A DNA stretch of 26,421 bases, from the NCBI GenBank assembly GCA_002305045.1, contig DBPX01000001.1, positions 1-26,421 of the forward strand, read 5' to 3'. Positions 14,285 through 21,899 of the stretch are shown piece by piece. The notes beneath the pieces were generated by a model, which worked only from the letters and a program-made list of their open reading frames with translations, did no database searches and was not told where the DNA came from. Each line of letters starts with the position of its first letter. The stretch's first letter is position 1. Made by a program: the position numbers and the translations under genes. Source of the DNA: Ruminococcus sp. UBA1409. Lineage in GTDB: Bacteria > Bacillota > Clostridia > Oscillospirales > Ruminococcaceae.

Positions 14285-14593
14285 TTAAAGCTTTTTGACA
14301 GATTTGATTCTTATTGCGCTTATATCCTTGCCCATTTGCTCGGCTATCACCGCAGAGATTGCAGCCATAAGCTCCTTATTGCCGGAAATATTCTCGGCAA
14401 CGGGCGCCGCAGGCGCCGGTGAGGGCGGAGCGCTCTTTGGCTTTTGCTCCTTATCCCCTATTCCAATCAGCTTGATGACTGCGCCTAGAAGATAGCAGAG
14501 TCCGATGATGCAGGCTAGACCTACAAAGACCATTCCAAGACCTAGTCCTATAACAAATCCCGAGGAGACTGCCTGCCCTGCTGAAATCAGCAT
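14285..14593 (-). CDS. OadG-like gamma subunit of the sodium-pump decarboxylase
   Basis: 102 aa. One N-terminal membrane helix (about residues 10-40, GFVIGLGLGMVFVGLACIIGLCYLLG), then a Pro/Ala-rich hinge (SAPPSPAPAAPVAE), then a short soluble end with ELMAAISAVIAEQMG. This matches small OadG/MmdD-type subunits that anchor and stabilise the complex. The start is the ATG at 14593, because ggagg lies just upstream and the protein then begins at its membrane helix; an upstream in-frame extension to 14716 crosses the promoter and is rejected. First gene of the operon. Confidence 0.85.
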   Translation of the reverse strand: MLISAGQAVSSGFVIGLGLGMVFVGLACIIGLCYLLGAVIKLIGIGDKEQKPKSAPPSPAPAAPVAENISGNKELMAAISAVIAEQMGKDISAIRIKSVKKL

Positions 14594-14630
14594 TTGAATT
14601 CCTCCTTTCAAAACGCCAAATATCGGATTT

Positions 14631-14659
14631 ATTTTAGCACATTCCACTATTTTATGCAA
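14631..14659 (-). promoter_or_regulatory. Promoter of the decarboxylase operon
   Basis: On minus, TTGCAT (14654-14659), 17 bases, then TAAAAT (14631-14636), 37 bases before the oadG-like start. Confidence 0.6.
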
Positions 14660-14670
14660 TAGGTTTTTGT

Positions 14671-14683
14671 GCCGTCTGACGGC
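14671..14683. promoter_or_regulatory. Palindrome upstream of the decarboxylase -35 box, possible operator
   Basis: gccgtctgacggc is a perfect 6-bp inverted repeat around one base, 11 bases upstream of the -35 box. A related tctgacggcaaa stretch occurs upstream of the GH27 gene (17214-17225). A regulator site is possible but unproven. Confidence 0.4.
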
Positions 14684-14783
14684 AAATCTACAATCTGTCA
14701 AAAACTCACCGCTCATTAATATTAAAAATAGTTATTTTATCAGCCATAAAGTCCTGAAATCGCCGTGATACTTAGCTGCAAAA

Positions 14784-14811
14784 AAGAAGTCGGGGGAAAT
14801 TCCGACTTCTT
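14784..14811 (-). terminator. Terminator downstream of the FliB-like gene
   Basis: A 10-bp perfect stem, aagaagtcgg (14784-14793) with ccgacttctt (14802-14811). On minus it is followed by TTTT. It ends the GH27/FliB-like transcript before the decarboxylase promoter. The 156 bases between it and the FliB-like stop show no gene. Confidence 0.75.
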
Positions 14812-14967
14812 AGACTGCCCAGAAGCACACTCTGCAAAAAATGTGGGACTATTCCTTATTGGAGTGTGTTAAAACATGCTGGATAATTTGGATTTTTCAC
14901 TATTTATATGCATGGATTTCTCGACAGCCTATAGTTTACCGAAAAATGCTTTGGATATGCTGCCACG

Positions 14968-15924
14968 CTAGAGGAAATAGCCGACAGCGGCGTCAAGATT
15001 CTCCCTATTGTGCTCCAGCTCCTTTGAGAACAGCCTCATGTTTTCATAGGCGTCGCCGGGCATACGGGTCAAAAGATGGTAGCTCTGAGCTATAAAGCCG
15101 CAGACAGCCGAAATGTCCGAGTAATTTACAGCCTTTAGAAAATACCTGTAGACTAGGTACCCCAAAAGCGCTCTCTTTTCTTTGTCCGAAAGGGCGTTTT
15201 CGTCTCCTAGCTCGCCGCTTGACGCACGGATAAGACCCTCACGCCAGCTATCAAGCAGTATATCTGTGCTCTCAATAAGGTAAGAGGAAAAGCCTATATA
15301 CAATGACGCTATCCTTCCAAAAAGCGACCTCTCCCCTGTCGGCAAAGAATATTCTTTGCTTCCTCTCATAAGCTCGTCCTGAAGATATATACCGCTATAG
15401 TAGATAATTCCTGCCGCCTCGTCGCCCGGACGGGAAAAGGCTATGTCAAAGCAGTGCTCCCTGGCGGGATGAATAAACGCCAAAAGCTCCTCACCGGGAG
15501 ACTCTCCCAGTGCGCTGTAGCTGCTTCTTTTAGCGAGGAGTATAAGCCTTTGAGCCTCTGGACAGGATACCGACAGCCCCGCCTCAGCAAAGCCGTCATA
15601 CTCCTCTAAAAACCTTGGATACCTTGAGCAGACCTCTCCAAGCCGTCCGCCGGAAAGGGCGTACAGCCTGCACAGCCCGCTGTCCCCGAGATAAACGCAG
15701 CGCCTTTTACCGTCCCTTAAAACAGTTTTAAATATCCTGTCGCCGTCCTCCCCTTTTTCAAGAGAGCCATCAATGTCTGGAATATTTAAGGCTTTGTAAA
15801 GGCCGTAGCTTTCATCGTCTAGGGGAATCTCCCAACCAGCGGAGCAGCAGCTGTCCTCGCACTGCCCGGCGAGGCAGTGGAACTCGCCGTAATAGCTAGG
15901 GAAAAAGGGACTGTTAGCTTTCAT
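14968..15924 (-). CDS. FliB-like (flagellin lysine-N-methylase family) CxxC protein
   Basis: 318 aa. The N-terminus has the cysteine cluster FHCLAGQCEDSCCSAGWEIPLD (a motif; C17, C22, C26, C27). A second cysteine set follows in KRRCVYLGDSGLCRLY and GGRLGEVCSRYPR, matching the FliB/YkgJ-type Zn or Fe-S binding family. The C-terminal 200 residues are helical and end as other members do (NLDAAVGYF). FliB methylates flagellin lysines in Salmonella, but relatives are widespread in Clostridia without flagellar neighbours, and none are here, so the true substrate is open. It starts nine bases after the stop of the GH27 gene, so the two are co-transcribed. The ribosome-binding site is weak, suggesting coupling. 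Confidence 0.8.
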   Translation of the reverse strand: MKANSPFFPSYYGEFHCLAGQCEDSCCSAGWEIPLDDESYGLYKALNIPDIDGSLEKGEDGDRIFKTVLRDGKRRCVYLGDSGLCRLYALSGGRLGEVCSRYPRFLEEYDGFAEAGLSVSCPEAQRLILLAKRSSYSALGESPGEELLAFIHPAREHCFDIAFSRPGDEAAGIIYYSGIYLQDELMRGSKEYSLPTGERSLFGRIASLYIGFSSYLIESTDILLDSWREGLIRASSGELGDENALSDKEKRALLGYLVYRYFLKAVNYSDISAVCGFIAQSYHLLTRMPGDAYENMRLFSKELEHNRENLDAAVGYFL

Positions 15925-15933
15925 TCCCGAAAT

Positions 15934-17190
15934 CTAGGAGAGCTTTAGCAGGCAGACTCCGTGAGGGCTTACCCTTTTTGTAATGCTGTCAGAAACCGTC
16001 TCCTCGGTGCCAAGCCAGATGTCATACGCTTTTTTAGGAGCAATTCCGAGCCTTGAGATATCCACGCTTATATTAGACTCCTTCTCGCCGGCGTTGAAGA
16101 TGGCAAGATACCAGCAGCTTCCGTCGGTTACGGGTGCGAACCAGACTATCTCCTCGCAGCCGTCGTTGACCCTTCTGTAGAGCTGTCTTGCACAGTAGCT
16201 CTTTTTCTCAATTTCAAGAAGCTCCCGGTTGGTGACTAAAGAAAGGGTGAAATCGTCAAAGCCGTTTAGCTCTCCGCCTATCATGAGAGGCGAGCGCATC
16301 ATGCACCAAAGGGACATCATGGTCATCTGCTCGTCGCAGGTAAACTTTGTCCAGTTTTCCTTGCCGTATACCTGATTGATAGGACCTATCGGCAGCATAT
16401 CGGCGTCCGGCCAGTGACCCGCACCACTGTGCTGTGCCCAGGCGGCGGCTCTTTCAAACATGGCGTAAAGAAGTCCCCATCTGTCCCAGAAGTCGTCTGT
16501 TATCCTCCACATATTGGCGTATTCCTTTAGGAACTCCGCCTGAGACAGCTTTGCAGGACCGGGAGAGAGGCTCAAAACTATATCTCTGCCGCAGCTTTTA
16601 ATTGCGTGGTAGATAAGCCTTATCTCACCCTCGTTATTGTCGTTCCTACAGATATCGTCGACCTTTACAAAGTCCACTCCCCACTCGGCGTAAAGCTCAA
16701 AGAGGCTGTTGTAGTAGTCAGCCGCTCCGGGACAGTCAGGATTTGTTCCGTACATATCAGGATTCCACATACAGATGTTGTTGTATACGGCGACCTTATC
16801 GGCGGTGTACTCAGAGTTTAAAATCTTTGACCTCGAGGCTGCCGCCTGCCTGGGGATTCCCCTCATGATGTGGATTCCGAACTTGAGTCCTAGGGAGTGT
16901 ACATACTCTGCCAAAGGAGCAAAGCCCTTTCCTCCCGCAGCGGAGGGAAATCTGTTCTCGGCGGGAATAAGCCTTGAATACTCGTCCATAACCAGCTCTG
17001 CGAAGGGCTGATACTCGTGAGTGAGGACGGAGGGCTGATACCACTCGATATCGACTACAATGTACTCCCATCCGTATTTTTTGAGATTTTTAGCCATGTA
17101 GTCTGCGTTTGCCTTTACGGTTTTTTCGTCGACTGCAGCACCGTAGCAGTCCCAGCTGTTCCAGCCCATAGGCGGATAATAAGCTACCAT
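15934..17190 (-). CDS. Glycoside hydrolase family 27 (alpha-galactosidase-like)
   Basis: A 418-aa enzyme with no signal peptide, so probably cytoplasmic and acting on imported oligosaccharides. The GH27 barrel is clear: PMGWNSWDCYG at the start, GWEYIVVDIEWY, LGLKFGIHIMRGIPRQA, the nucleophile Asp in DFVKVDDIC (D178) and the acid/base Asp in WRITDDFWDRW (D233), then LMIGGELNGFDDFTLSLVTNRE and a beta-sandwich end domain. Family enzymes release alpha-linked galactose or N-acetylgalactosamine; this subgroup, with KVDDI in place of KYDNC, may differ in specificity. The start follows aaggagg at seven bases. Three 29-bp repeats lie in its upstream region. The FliB-like gene follows directly. Confidence 0.88.
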   Translation of the reverse strand: MVAYYPPMGWNSWDCYGAAVDEKTVKANADYMAKNLKKYGWEYIVVDIEWYQPSVLTHEYQPFAELVMDEYSRLIPAENRFPSAAGGKGFAPLAEYVHSLGLKFGIHIMRGIPRQAAASRSKILNSEYTADKVAVYNNICMWNPDMYGTNPDCPGAADYYNSLFELYAEWGVDFVKVDDICRNDNNEGEIRLIYHAIKSCGRDIVLSLSPGPAKLSQAEFLKEYANMWRITDDFWDRWGLLYAMFERAAAWAQHSGAGHWPDADMLPIGPINQVYGKENWTKFTCDEQMTMMSLWCMMRSPLMIGGELNGFDDFTLSLVTNRELLEIEKKSYCARQLYRRVNDGCEEIVWFAPVTDGSCWYLAIFNAGEKESNISVDISRLGIAPKKAYDIWLGTEETVSDSITKRVSPHGVCLLKLS

Positions 17191-17240
17191 GATGAATCCT
17201 CCTTAAAAATATGTCTGACGGCAAAATATACGAAAGCTAA

Positions 17241-17327
17241 TACCGTTCTTTATTGGGGCTTTCTTCTCATACCGTCCTTTATTGAAGCCTTCTGCTCATA
17301 CCGTCCCTTATGGGAGCTTTCTCCCCC
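17241..17327. repeat. Three tandem imperfect 29-bp direct repeats
   Basis: Copies at 17241-17269, 17270-17298 and 17299-17327 follow each other with an exact 29-base period. All begin taccgt and share the pattern taccgtcctttattg...gc.ttct.ctc. The array lies 50 bp upstream of the GH27 start and about 100 bp upstream of the promoter of the divergent operon. The copies abut with no spacers, so it is not a CRISPR. It could be a cooperative regulator-binding array or a simple duplication. Confidence 0.8.
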
Positions 17328-17428
17328 GGACGGCTTTGATTAATTATATCCCATAACCCATACAGGGTCAAGATATGTCTTAATATTTTAAAAAAATGCC
17401 CTTCCAAAAATCGCCTTTGGCTCGTTTC

Positions 17429-17457
17429 TTGACATTTAATAATTATTGTATTATACT
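17429..17457 (+). promoter_or_regulatory. Promoter of the acyltransferase/acyl-CoA ligase operon
   Basis: A perfect TTGACA (17429-17434), 17 bases, then TATACT (17452-17457). The direct repeat cctagtgcctagtg just downstream, at the expected start point, may be an operator. Confidence 0.75.
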
Positions 17458-17514
17458 AACCTAGTGCCTAGTGCAGCTTGCCACGGCACAATCTGTATGA
17501 AAAGGTGAAGTCGA

Positions 17515-18441
17515 ATGGGAAAAGATAACACAAAGGTCTCCGACCAGGGCGCAGGCTCTGTGATCAGGAAAAAAAGGCGTGGGGATAGAAAGGACGCCTA
17601 CCTTGTCAAGGTCGAGGACTCAATGCACTACATAATGCCATACAATCTTCCGGGGAGGACGGCTAACGAGGCGGTCCTAAACGAAAAGGTGGAGCTTACC
17701 GCTATAAATGAGTATCTCAAGACGAAAAACACAGAGGACATCGAGTTTAAATACACCTTCTTCCATGTGATATGCGCCGCAATCGCAAAGGCTATGGTTC
17801 TAAGACCGAGACTTAATTACTTCTACTCCGGCAACAAGCTCTGGGAGAAAAAGGAGATAAGCCTCTCCTTCGTAGTAAAAAAGAAGTTCTCCGACGACGG
17901 CGAGGAGGCTCTAGCAACCGTTGTCTGCCCTCACTCCGGAATAAATCCGATTGAGCATATCCACAGCGAGGTCAAAAAGATTGTCTATCATGTCAGAAAA
18001 GAGGGCAAGCAGAATCAGATAGGCGACATAATGGATTTCTTCTTCAAGATGCCGCACTGGATGATAAGCCTTGTATTTAAAATTCTCCGCTCGCTGGAGT
18101 TCCACGGTCACTATCCTAAAATCATCATGGAGGGCGACCCCTACTATTCAAGCTGCTTTATAACTAACCTAGGAAGCATAAAGATGAACGCACAGTATCA
18201 CCATCTTGCGGAGTGGGGCACGAACTCCTTGTTCTTGGTAATAGGTGAAAAGAAGCTCACTCCCTTCTTCGGGGAGGACGGCAGCATAAGGATGGCGGAC
18301 GCTCTTGACCTTAACATCACGGTTGACGAAAGAATCGCCGACGGAATGTATTTTGCCAAGAGCCTTAGGCTGATAAGAAAGCTCCTTGCGAATCCCGAGC
18401 TTTTGGAGCTTCCGATAGAAGCGCCTGTAGATATAGACTAA
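17515..18441 (+). CDS. E2-fold (2-oxoacid dehydrogenase acyltransferase-like) protein lacking the catalytic His
   Basis: 308 aa related to the catalytic domain of dihydrolipoamide acyltransferases and chloramphenicol acetyltransferase. Family marks: ISLSFVVKKKF (about 122-132), CFITNLGSIKMNAQYHHLAEWGTNSLFLVIGEKK, and the end DLNITVDERIADGMYFAKSLRLIRKLL. It has no lipoyl or peripheral-subunit-binding domains. In true E2 enzymes the active site reads DHRxxDG; here it is DERIADG, so the catalytic His is Glu (E272; codon 18328-18330). Classic acyl transfer to CoA is therefore doubtful; it may be a binding partner, a changed enzyme or a structural subunit. It is 23 bp upstream of an acyl-CoA ligase gene, so an acyl-CoA-linked role is likely. 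The ATG follows aggtga. Confidence 0.75.
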   Translation: MGKDNTKVSDQGAGSVIRKKRRGDRKDAYLVKVEDSMHYIMPYNLPGRTANEAVLNEKVELTAINEYLKTKNTEDIEFKYTFFHVICAAIAKAMVLRPRLNYFYSGNKLWEKKEISLSFVVKKKFSDDGEEALATVVCPHSGINPIEHIHSEVKKIVYHVRKEGKQNQIGDIMDFFFKMPHWMISLVFKILRSLEFHGHYPKIIMEGDPYYSSCFITNLGSIKMNAQYHHLAEWGTNSLFLVIGEKKLTPFFGEDGSIRMADALDLNITVDERIADGMYFAKSLRLIRKLLANPELLELPIEAPVDID

Positions 18442-18464
18442 TATTAGAGTATAAGAGGTTTACC

Positions 18465-20204
18465 ATGAATTCAACTACTAAAGCGCCATGGCTGAAAAAT
18501 TACGGGGATGTTCCCTTTAATCTTGAATACTTCGACGGCTCGATGTGGGAGGCTGTAAGAAATATCGCACACAGGTATCCTAAGCTTGTAGCGCTCGACT
18601 TTATGGGCTTGTCGACCACCTATGAGGAGCTTGAGCGGCAGGTCTACATATGTGCAAAGGCTCTTAGGGCGATAGGAGTCCGCCCCAAGGACAGAGTTAC
18701 AATCTGTATGCCAAACTGCCCTCAGACGGTGATAATGTTTTACGCCGTAAACCTTATCGGCGGCGTCTCAAACATGATTCATCCCCTTTCCAGCGAGAAT
18801 GAAATACAGTTCTTTATCAACCACTCAAAAAGCGTCTGCGCCCTCACGATGGATATGTTTTATAAGAAGTTCGAGACTATCCGTCCCGGTCTTAAAACGC
18901 TTAAAACCCTGATAATAGCTAGGATTCCAGACGCTCTGGGTCCTGCAATGAAGCTTGGCTACTCGCTGACGCAGGGAAGAAAAATAGAAAAGCTGCCCAA
19001 GAACGCTCCTATTATCACCTGGTCGGAGCTTATTAAAAAAGGAAAGAGCTATGTCGGCGAGTATGTCGCAACGGTAAGAAAGGACGACCCGGCGGTAATC
19101 CTCTACAGCGGAGGAACAACAGGCACCACCAAGGGTATACTCCTATCAAACTTTAACTTCAACGCCCTAAAGGAGCAGATAATCGCCACCAACCCAATCT
19201 TTGCTCCCGGAGACAAGATGCTTGCCGTCATGCCGATGTTCCACGGCTTCGGTCTGGGAGTCACCATACACTCGATGCTTGCTAACGGCGGAAGATGCAT
19301 ACTCGTCCCCCGCTTCACAGCCGAGACCTATGCTAAGGATATCGTCAAGCACAGGTGCAACTTTATCGCAGGAGTCCCGACGCTCTATGAGGCTCTTTTG
19401 CGTCAGCCCAGGATGAACGGAGCAGACCTTAGCTGTCTTAAGGGAGTATTCTCTGGAGGAGATTCTCTCTCCGTAGAGCTGAAAAAGAGGTTTGACAGCT
19501 TCCTTAAAGAGCATAATGCCGGTATTCAGGTAAGAGAGGGCTACGGCACTACAGAATGTGTCACTGCGAGCTGCCTCACTCCCCTGCATCTTTACAAGGA
19601 AGGCTCTATCGGTCAGCCCTTCCCGGATACCTACTATAAGATTGTCGATGTCGGGACGAATATCGAGCTTCCCTACGGAAAAGAGGGCGAGATATGCATA
19701 AGCGGCCCGTCCGTGATGCTAGGATACCTTGACCAGCCGGAGGAAACAGCAAATACCCTAAGACTCCACGGAGACGGCAGGATTTGGCTCCACACCGGCG
19801 ACCTCGGCAGCATGGACGACGAGGGCTTTATCTACTTCAAGCAAAGAATCAAGCGCATGATAATAACAAGCGGCTACAATGTATACCCCTCGCAGATTGA
19901 AAACATCCTAGACGGCTACGAGGCGATTCAGATGAGCTGCGTCATAGGCGTCCCCGACCCATACAAAATGCAGAAGGTAAAGGCGTTTGTAATGCTGAAG
20001 CCGGGTTATGAAAAGTCGGAGAAAACAAAGGAGGAAATACTCCTTTACTGCAAGAAGAATATCGCAAAGTACGCCATGCCATATGATATCGAGTTCAGGG
20101 ACTCTCTTCCTAAAACTCTTGTCGGAAAGGTTGCCTACAGGGTTTTGGAGGAAGAGGAGGCTAAAAAGCAGGGTGAAAAATCCTATCAGCCGTCAGGAGT
20201 CTGA
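18465..20204 (+). CDS. AMP-binding acyl-CoA synthetase (fatty-acid-CoA ligase-like)
   Basis: 579 aa of the ANL adenylating superfamily. It activates a carboxylic acid with ATP and then forms a thioester, probably with CoA. Core motifs: the phosphate loop ILYSGGTTGTTKGI (about 211-224), the A5 motif REGYGTTECVT, the A7/A8 hinge region with WLHTGDLGSMDDEGF, KRMIITSGYNVYPSQIE, and the catalytic Lys in PKTLVGKVAYR near the C-terminus. No membrane or carrier-protein domain is visible. It is closest in look to long- or medium-chain acyl-CoA ligases, but the substrate cannot be read from sequence. The ATG follows gaggt. Second and last gene of its operon, ended by a strong terminator. Confidence 0.88.
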   Translation: MNSTTKAPWLKNYGDVPFNLEYFDGSMWEAVRNIAHRYPKLVALDFMGLSTTYEELERQVYICAKALRAIGVRPKDRVTICMPNCPQTVIMFYAVNLIGGVSNMIHPLSSENEIQFFINHSKSVCALTMDMFYKKFETIRPGLKTLKTLIIARIPDALGPAMKLGYSLTQGRKIEKLPKNAPIITWSELIKKGKSYVGEYVATVRKDDPAVILYSGGTTGTTKGILLSNFNFNALKEQIIATNPIFAPGDKMLAVMPMFHGFGLGVTIHSMLANGGRCILVPRFTAETYAKDIVKHRCNFIAGVPTLYEALLRQPRMNGADLSCLKGVFSGGDSLSVELKKRFDSFLKEHNAGIQVREGYGTTECVTASCLTPLHLYKEGSIGQPFPDTYYKIVDVGTNIELPYGKEGEICISGPSVMLGYLDQPEETANTLRLHGDGRIWLHTGDLGSMDDEGFIYFKQRIKRMIITSGYNVYPSQIENILDGYEAIQMSCVIGVPDPYKMQKVKAFVMLKPGYEKSEKTKEEILLYCKKNIAKYAMPYDIEFRDSLPKTLVGKVAYRVLEEEEAKKQGEKSYQPSGV

Positions 20205-20231
20205 CCTCGACCTATATGAGTGTATAAAAAT

Positions 20232-20268
20232 AAGCTCTGTGTCACCAAAAACGGCACAGGGCTTTTTG
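20232..20268 (+). terminator. Terminator of the acyl-CoA ligase operon
   Basis: A 12-bp stem with two G-T pairs (20232-20243 with 20253-20264) and a loop of nine bases, followed by a T run. Confidence 0.85.
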
Positions 20269-20311
20269 CAGGACGGTAGGCTGTGAGAGACAGTCTTAAT
20301 GTTCAAAGTAT

Positions 20312-20345
20312 AAAAAAACGGCGCCTGATAGCTTGAGGACGCCGC
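20312..20345 (-). terminator. Terminator of the CDP-alcohol phosphatidyltransferase gene
   Basis: The arms cggcg (20319-20323) and cgccg (20340-20344), with further pairing inside after one mismatch. On minus it is followed by seven T residues. It starts three bases after the stop codon. Confidence 0.7.
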
Positions 20346-20347
20346 AG

Positions 20348-20938
20348 TTATTTTTTTGAATGAAGAAACAACGATTTCTTGCCGGAGGGATAATCCCTTG
20401 AAATAAGATGGATTACAAGCTCCTCTAGCGACGCTAAGAAGGAGATAACCGCTCCAGTCCAGCAGTAGGCTGTCTCAACCTCAAGCAAAAGAGCGTAGGG
20501 AATCAAAAACACCGCTGCGCTTGTGAGCTTGTTGAGGTATGTGTGTATGGAGGCAAATCTCCCGAATTTCAGATATGCCGTGATGTACGCCGACAGCCTT
20601 ATAGCAAGGACTGTCGCAACAGCCGCCCATATCACCCTGGGCAGCCTCAAATAAAGCTCCGGGAGAATCCTTAGAGCCAGGCATATGTATAAAATAAGGT
20701 CGGCAACACTGTCAAGCTGGGAGCCAAGCTCGCTCTGGGAGTGAGTGATTCTTGCGATGAAGCCGTCTAAAAGGTCGGTAATGCCGGCAGCAGTGTAGAT
20801 GATATAAAACCACAAACTTAGCGGCTCGATGAAAAACAATAGGACGGCTCCTAGTATTCTTGACATCGTCAACATATTCGGAAGAGTAAATATCCCGCTT
20901 TTACGCCTTTTACCGTCCTGCCCGGTTGAAATGCTCAT
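20348..20938 (-). CDS. CDP-alcohol phosphatidyltransferase family membrane protein
   Basis: About 196 aa with some six membrane helices. It carries the complete family signature DG-x2-AR-x8-G-x3-D-x3-D in DGFIARITHSQSELGSQLDSVAD (a motif), whose aspartates bind the metal and the CDP group. Such enzymes join a CDP-diacylglycerol headgroup to an alcohol (glycerol phosphate, inositol, serine or another phospholipid). The short size fits PgsA-like proteins, but which lipid is made cannot be told. The ATG at 20938 is preferred because aggaag lies eight bases upstream; in-frame ATGs at 20956 and 20980 have poorer sites. Single gene with its own terminator. Confidence 0.87.
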   Translation of the reverse strand: MSISTGQDGKRRKSGIFTLPNMLTMSRILGAVLLFFIEPLSLWFYIIYTAAGITDLLDGFIARITHSQSELGSQLDSVADLILYICLALRILPELYLRLPRVIWAAVATVLAIRLSAYITAYLKFGRFASIHTYLNKLTSAAVFLIPYALLLEVETAYCWTGAVISFLASLEELVIHLISRDYPSGKKSLFLHSKK

Positions 20939-21133
20939 GCTTATACTTCCTGTCATACCTTTGTATTTGCAGTATACCAAGGATACGGCTAAATGACCCG
21001 GTTTTATCGTTTACGAAATATAAGGTTAGTCCTTTTGCCGCAGCTTTTAAGCTGATTATAGCATAACGGATTCTATTTTGTCGATAGATATTAAGAAATA
21101 TTCATTTAATCGGTTAATCATCTTATTCGGTAT

Positions 21134-21163
21134 TAAAAACAGCCGGGCAAAAGCACCGGCTGT
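21134..21163 (-). terminator. Terminator of the glycogen operon/DUF4867 transcript
   Basis: An 8-bp stem, acagccgg (21139-21146) with ccggctgt (21156-21163). On minus it is followed by TTTTT. It lies 25 bases after the DUF4867 stop. The rest of 20939-21188 shows no gene. Confidence 0.8.
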
Positions 21164-21188
21164 ATATGCTTATTATCAAGACAAACCG

Positions 21189-21827
21189 TTAGATGTCCTT
21201 TTCTATGTCGATATTCTCACCCTTTAATCCGACTACGGCGCCGCCCTTAGCCTCGCTGGACTCGGGATGAGCCAAGAGCCACTTATTTCTTGCGGTGAGC
21301 AGGGTGTCCTCATGGTTTTTGGGGGTGAACTCCGGCTTCTCAGTGTTGGTGCCCTTTGGCAGGACTACAAGCACCTTAAAGCCCTCTCCCTTTTTGGCAG
21401 AGCAGGGAGCATAGTGAAGCGTAGTGGCGTATACCTCTACGAACACTCCCGCCGGGACCTTGAAGGCGACGGTGTTCTTAGTGTCAAAAATCCAGTCGCC
21501 GTCTATCTCACACTCCTTGCCAAGAAGGAGTATAAAGTCCCTTGTGCCGAGGTTTAGCTCGCTGTCCCTATGGTACTCAAGGCAGTTGAGCTTTGTGTTA
21601 TGACCGTTGCACCAGCCCAGCTGAACCGGCATGCCGCCAAAGTACCTGTTAGAAATCTCGTCGGCTATCGGAAGCTCCATAAGCTCCGGCTGCTCGGGAA
21701 CATAGACAACCTCCTCGGGAAGCGGAGTCACACTTTCAAGCGTTTTTAAAAGCTCGCTCAGCTCATAGCCCTCGATTATCCTGCCGTATTCCCTGAAAAG
21801 TGGCTCCTCGATAGAATGAATTACCAT
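21189..21827 (-). CDS. DUF4867 family protein, cupin-like
   Basis: 212 aa. I recognise it as DUF4867, a family of unknown function in Firmicutes. The middle (about residues 68-165) looks like a cupin barrel: LGWCNGHNTKLNCLEYHRDSELNLG holds candidate metal ligands (H, E, H, E), followed by FILLLG, TVAFKVPAGVFVEVYATTLHYAPCS with a late His, and FKVLVVLPKGT. This suggests a metal-bound small-molecule or sugar binding or isomerising role, by inference only. The ATG follows aggaggt-type sequence. It lies 72 bp after glgA on the same strand with an inverted repeat between, so it may be read at a reduced level from the glycogen operon. Confidence 0.75.
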   Translation of the reverse strand: MVIHSIEEPLFREYGRIIEGYELSELLKTLESVTPLPEEVVYVPEQPELMELPIADEISNRYFGGMPVQLGWCNGHNTKLNCLEYHRDSELNLGTRDFILLLGKECEIDGDWIFDTKNTVAFKVPAGVFVEVYATTLHYAPCSAKKGEGFKVLVVLPKGTNTEKPEFTPKNHEDTLLTARNKWLLAHPESSEAKGGAVVGLKGENIDIEKDI

Positions 21828-21854
21828 ATTATACCTCCTGAATGGTCAATAATC

Positions 21855-21886
21855 AATCTGCCGGGATTTAGCCTCTCCGGCAGATT
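21855..21886. repeat. Inverted repeat between glgA and DUF4867, possible attenuator
   Basis: A 10-bp perfect stem, aatctgccgg (21855-21864) with ccggcagatt (21877-21886). The T run lies on the plus side, where no plus-strand gene precedes it. On minus it is followed only by a mixed t-rich stretch, so partial termination after glgA is possible. Confidence 0.6.
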
Positions 21887-21899
21887 ATTTTTTAAATGC

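Larger units (their letters stand above)
17191..17514. other. Divergent intergenic region between GH27 and acyltransferase genes
   Basis: 324 bp without a gene. It contains the 29-bp repeat array, a sigma-A promoter for the plus-strand operon (17429-17457), a tandem cctagtg duplication next to the predicted transcription start (17460-17473), and the tctgacggcaaa stretch at 17214-17225. No clear minus-strand promoter for GH27 was seen. Confidence 0.7.

Noticed and set aside
14841..15095. An 84-codon plus-strand frame near the FliB-like gene end
   Set aside because: It overlaps the FliB-like C-terminus in antisense, has no ribosome-binding site and shows no domain.
17241..17327. The 29-bp repeats as a CRISPR array
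   Set aside because: The copies abut without spacers, differ from each other, and there are no cas genes nearby.
17452..17475. A FapR-type operator at the acyl-CoA ligase promoter
   Set aside because: The actaacctagt stretch has partial symmetry only and does not match the operator that I know; the cctagtg tandem repeat is noted instead.
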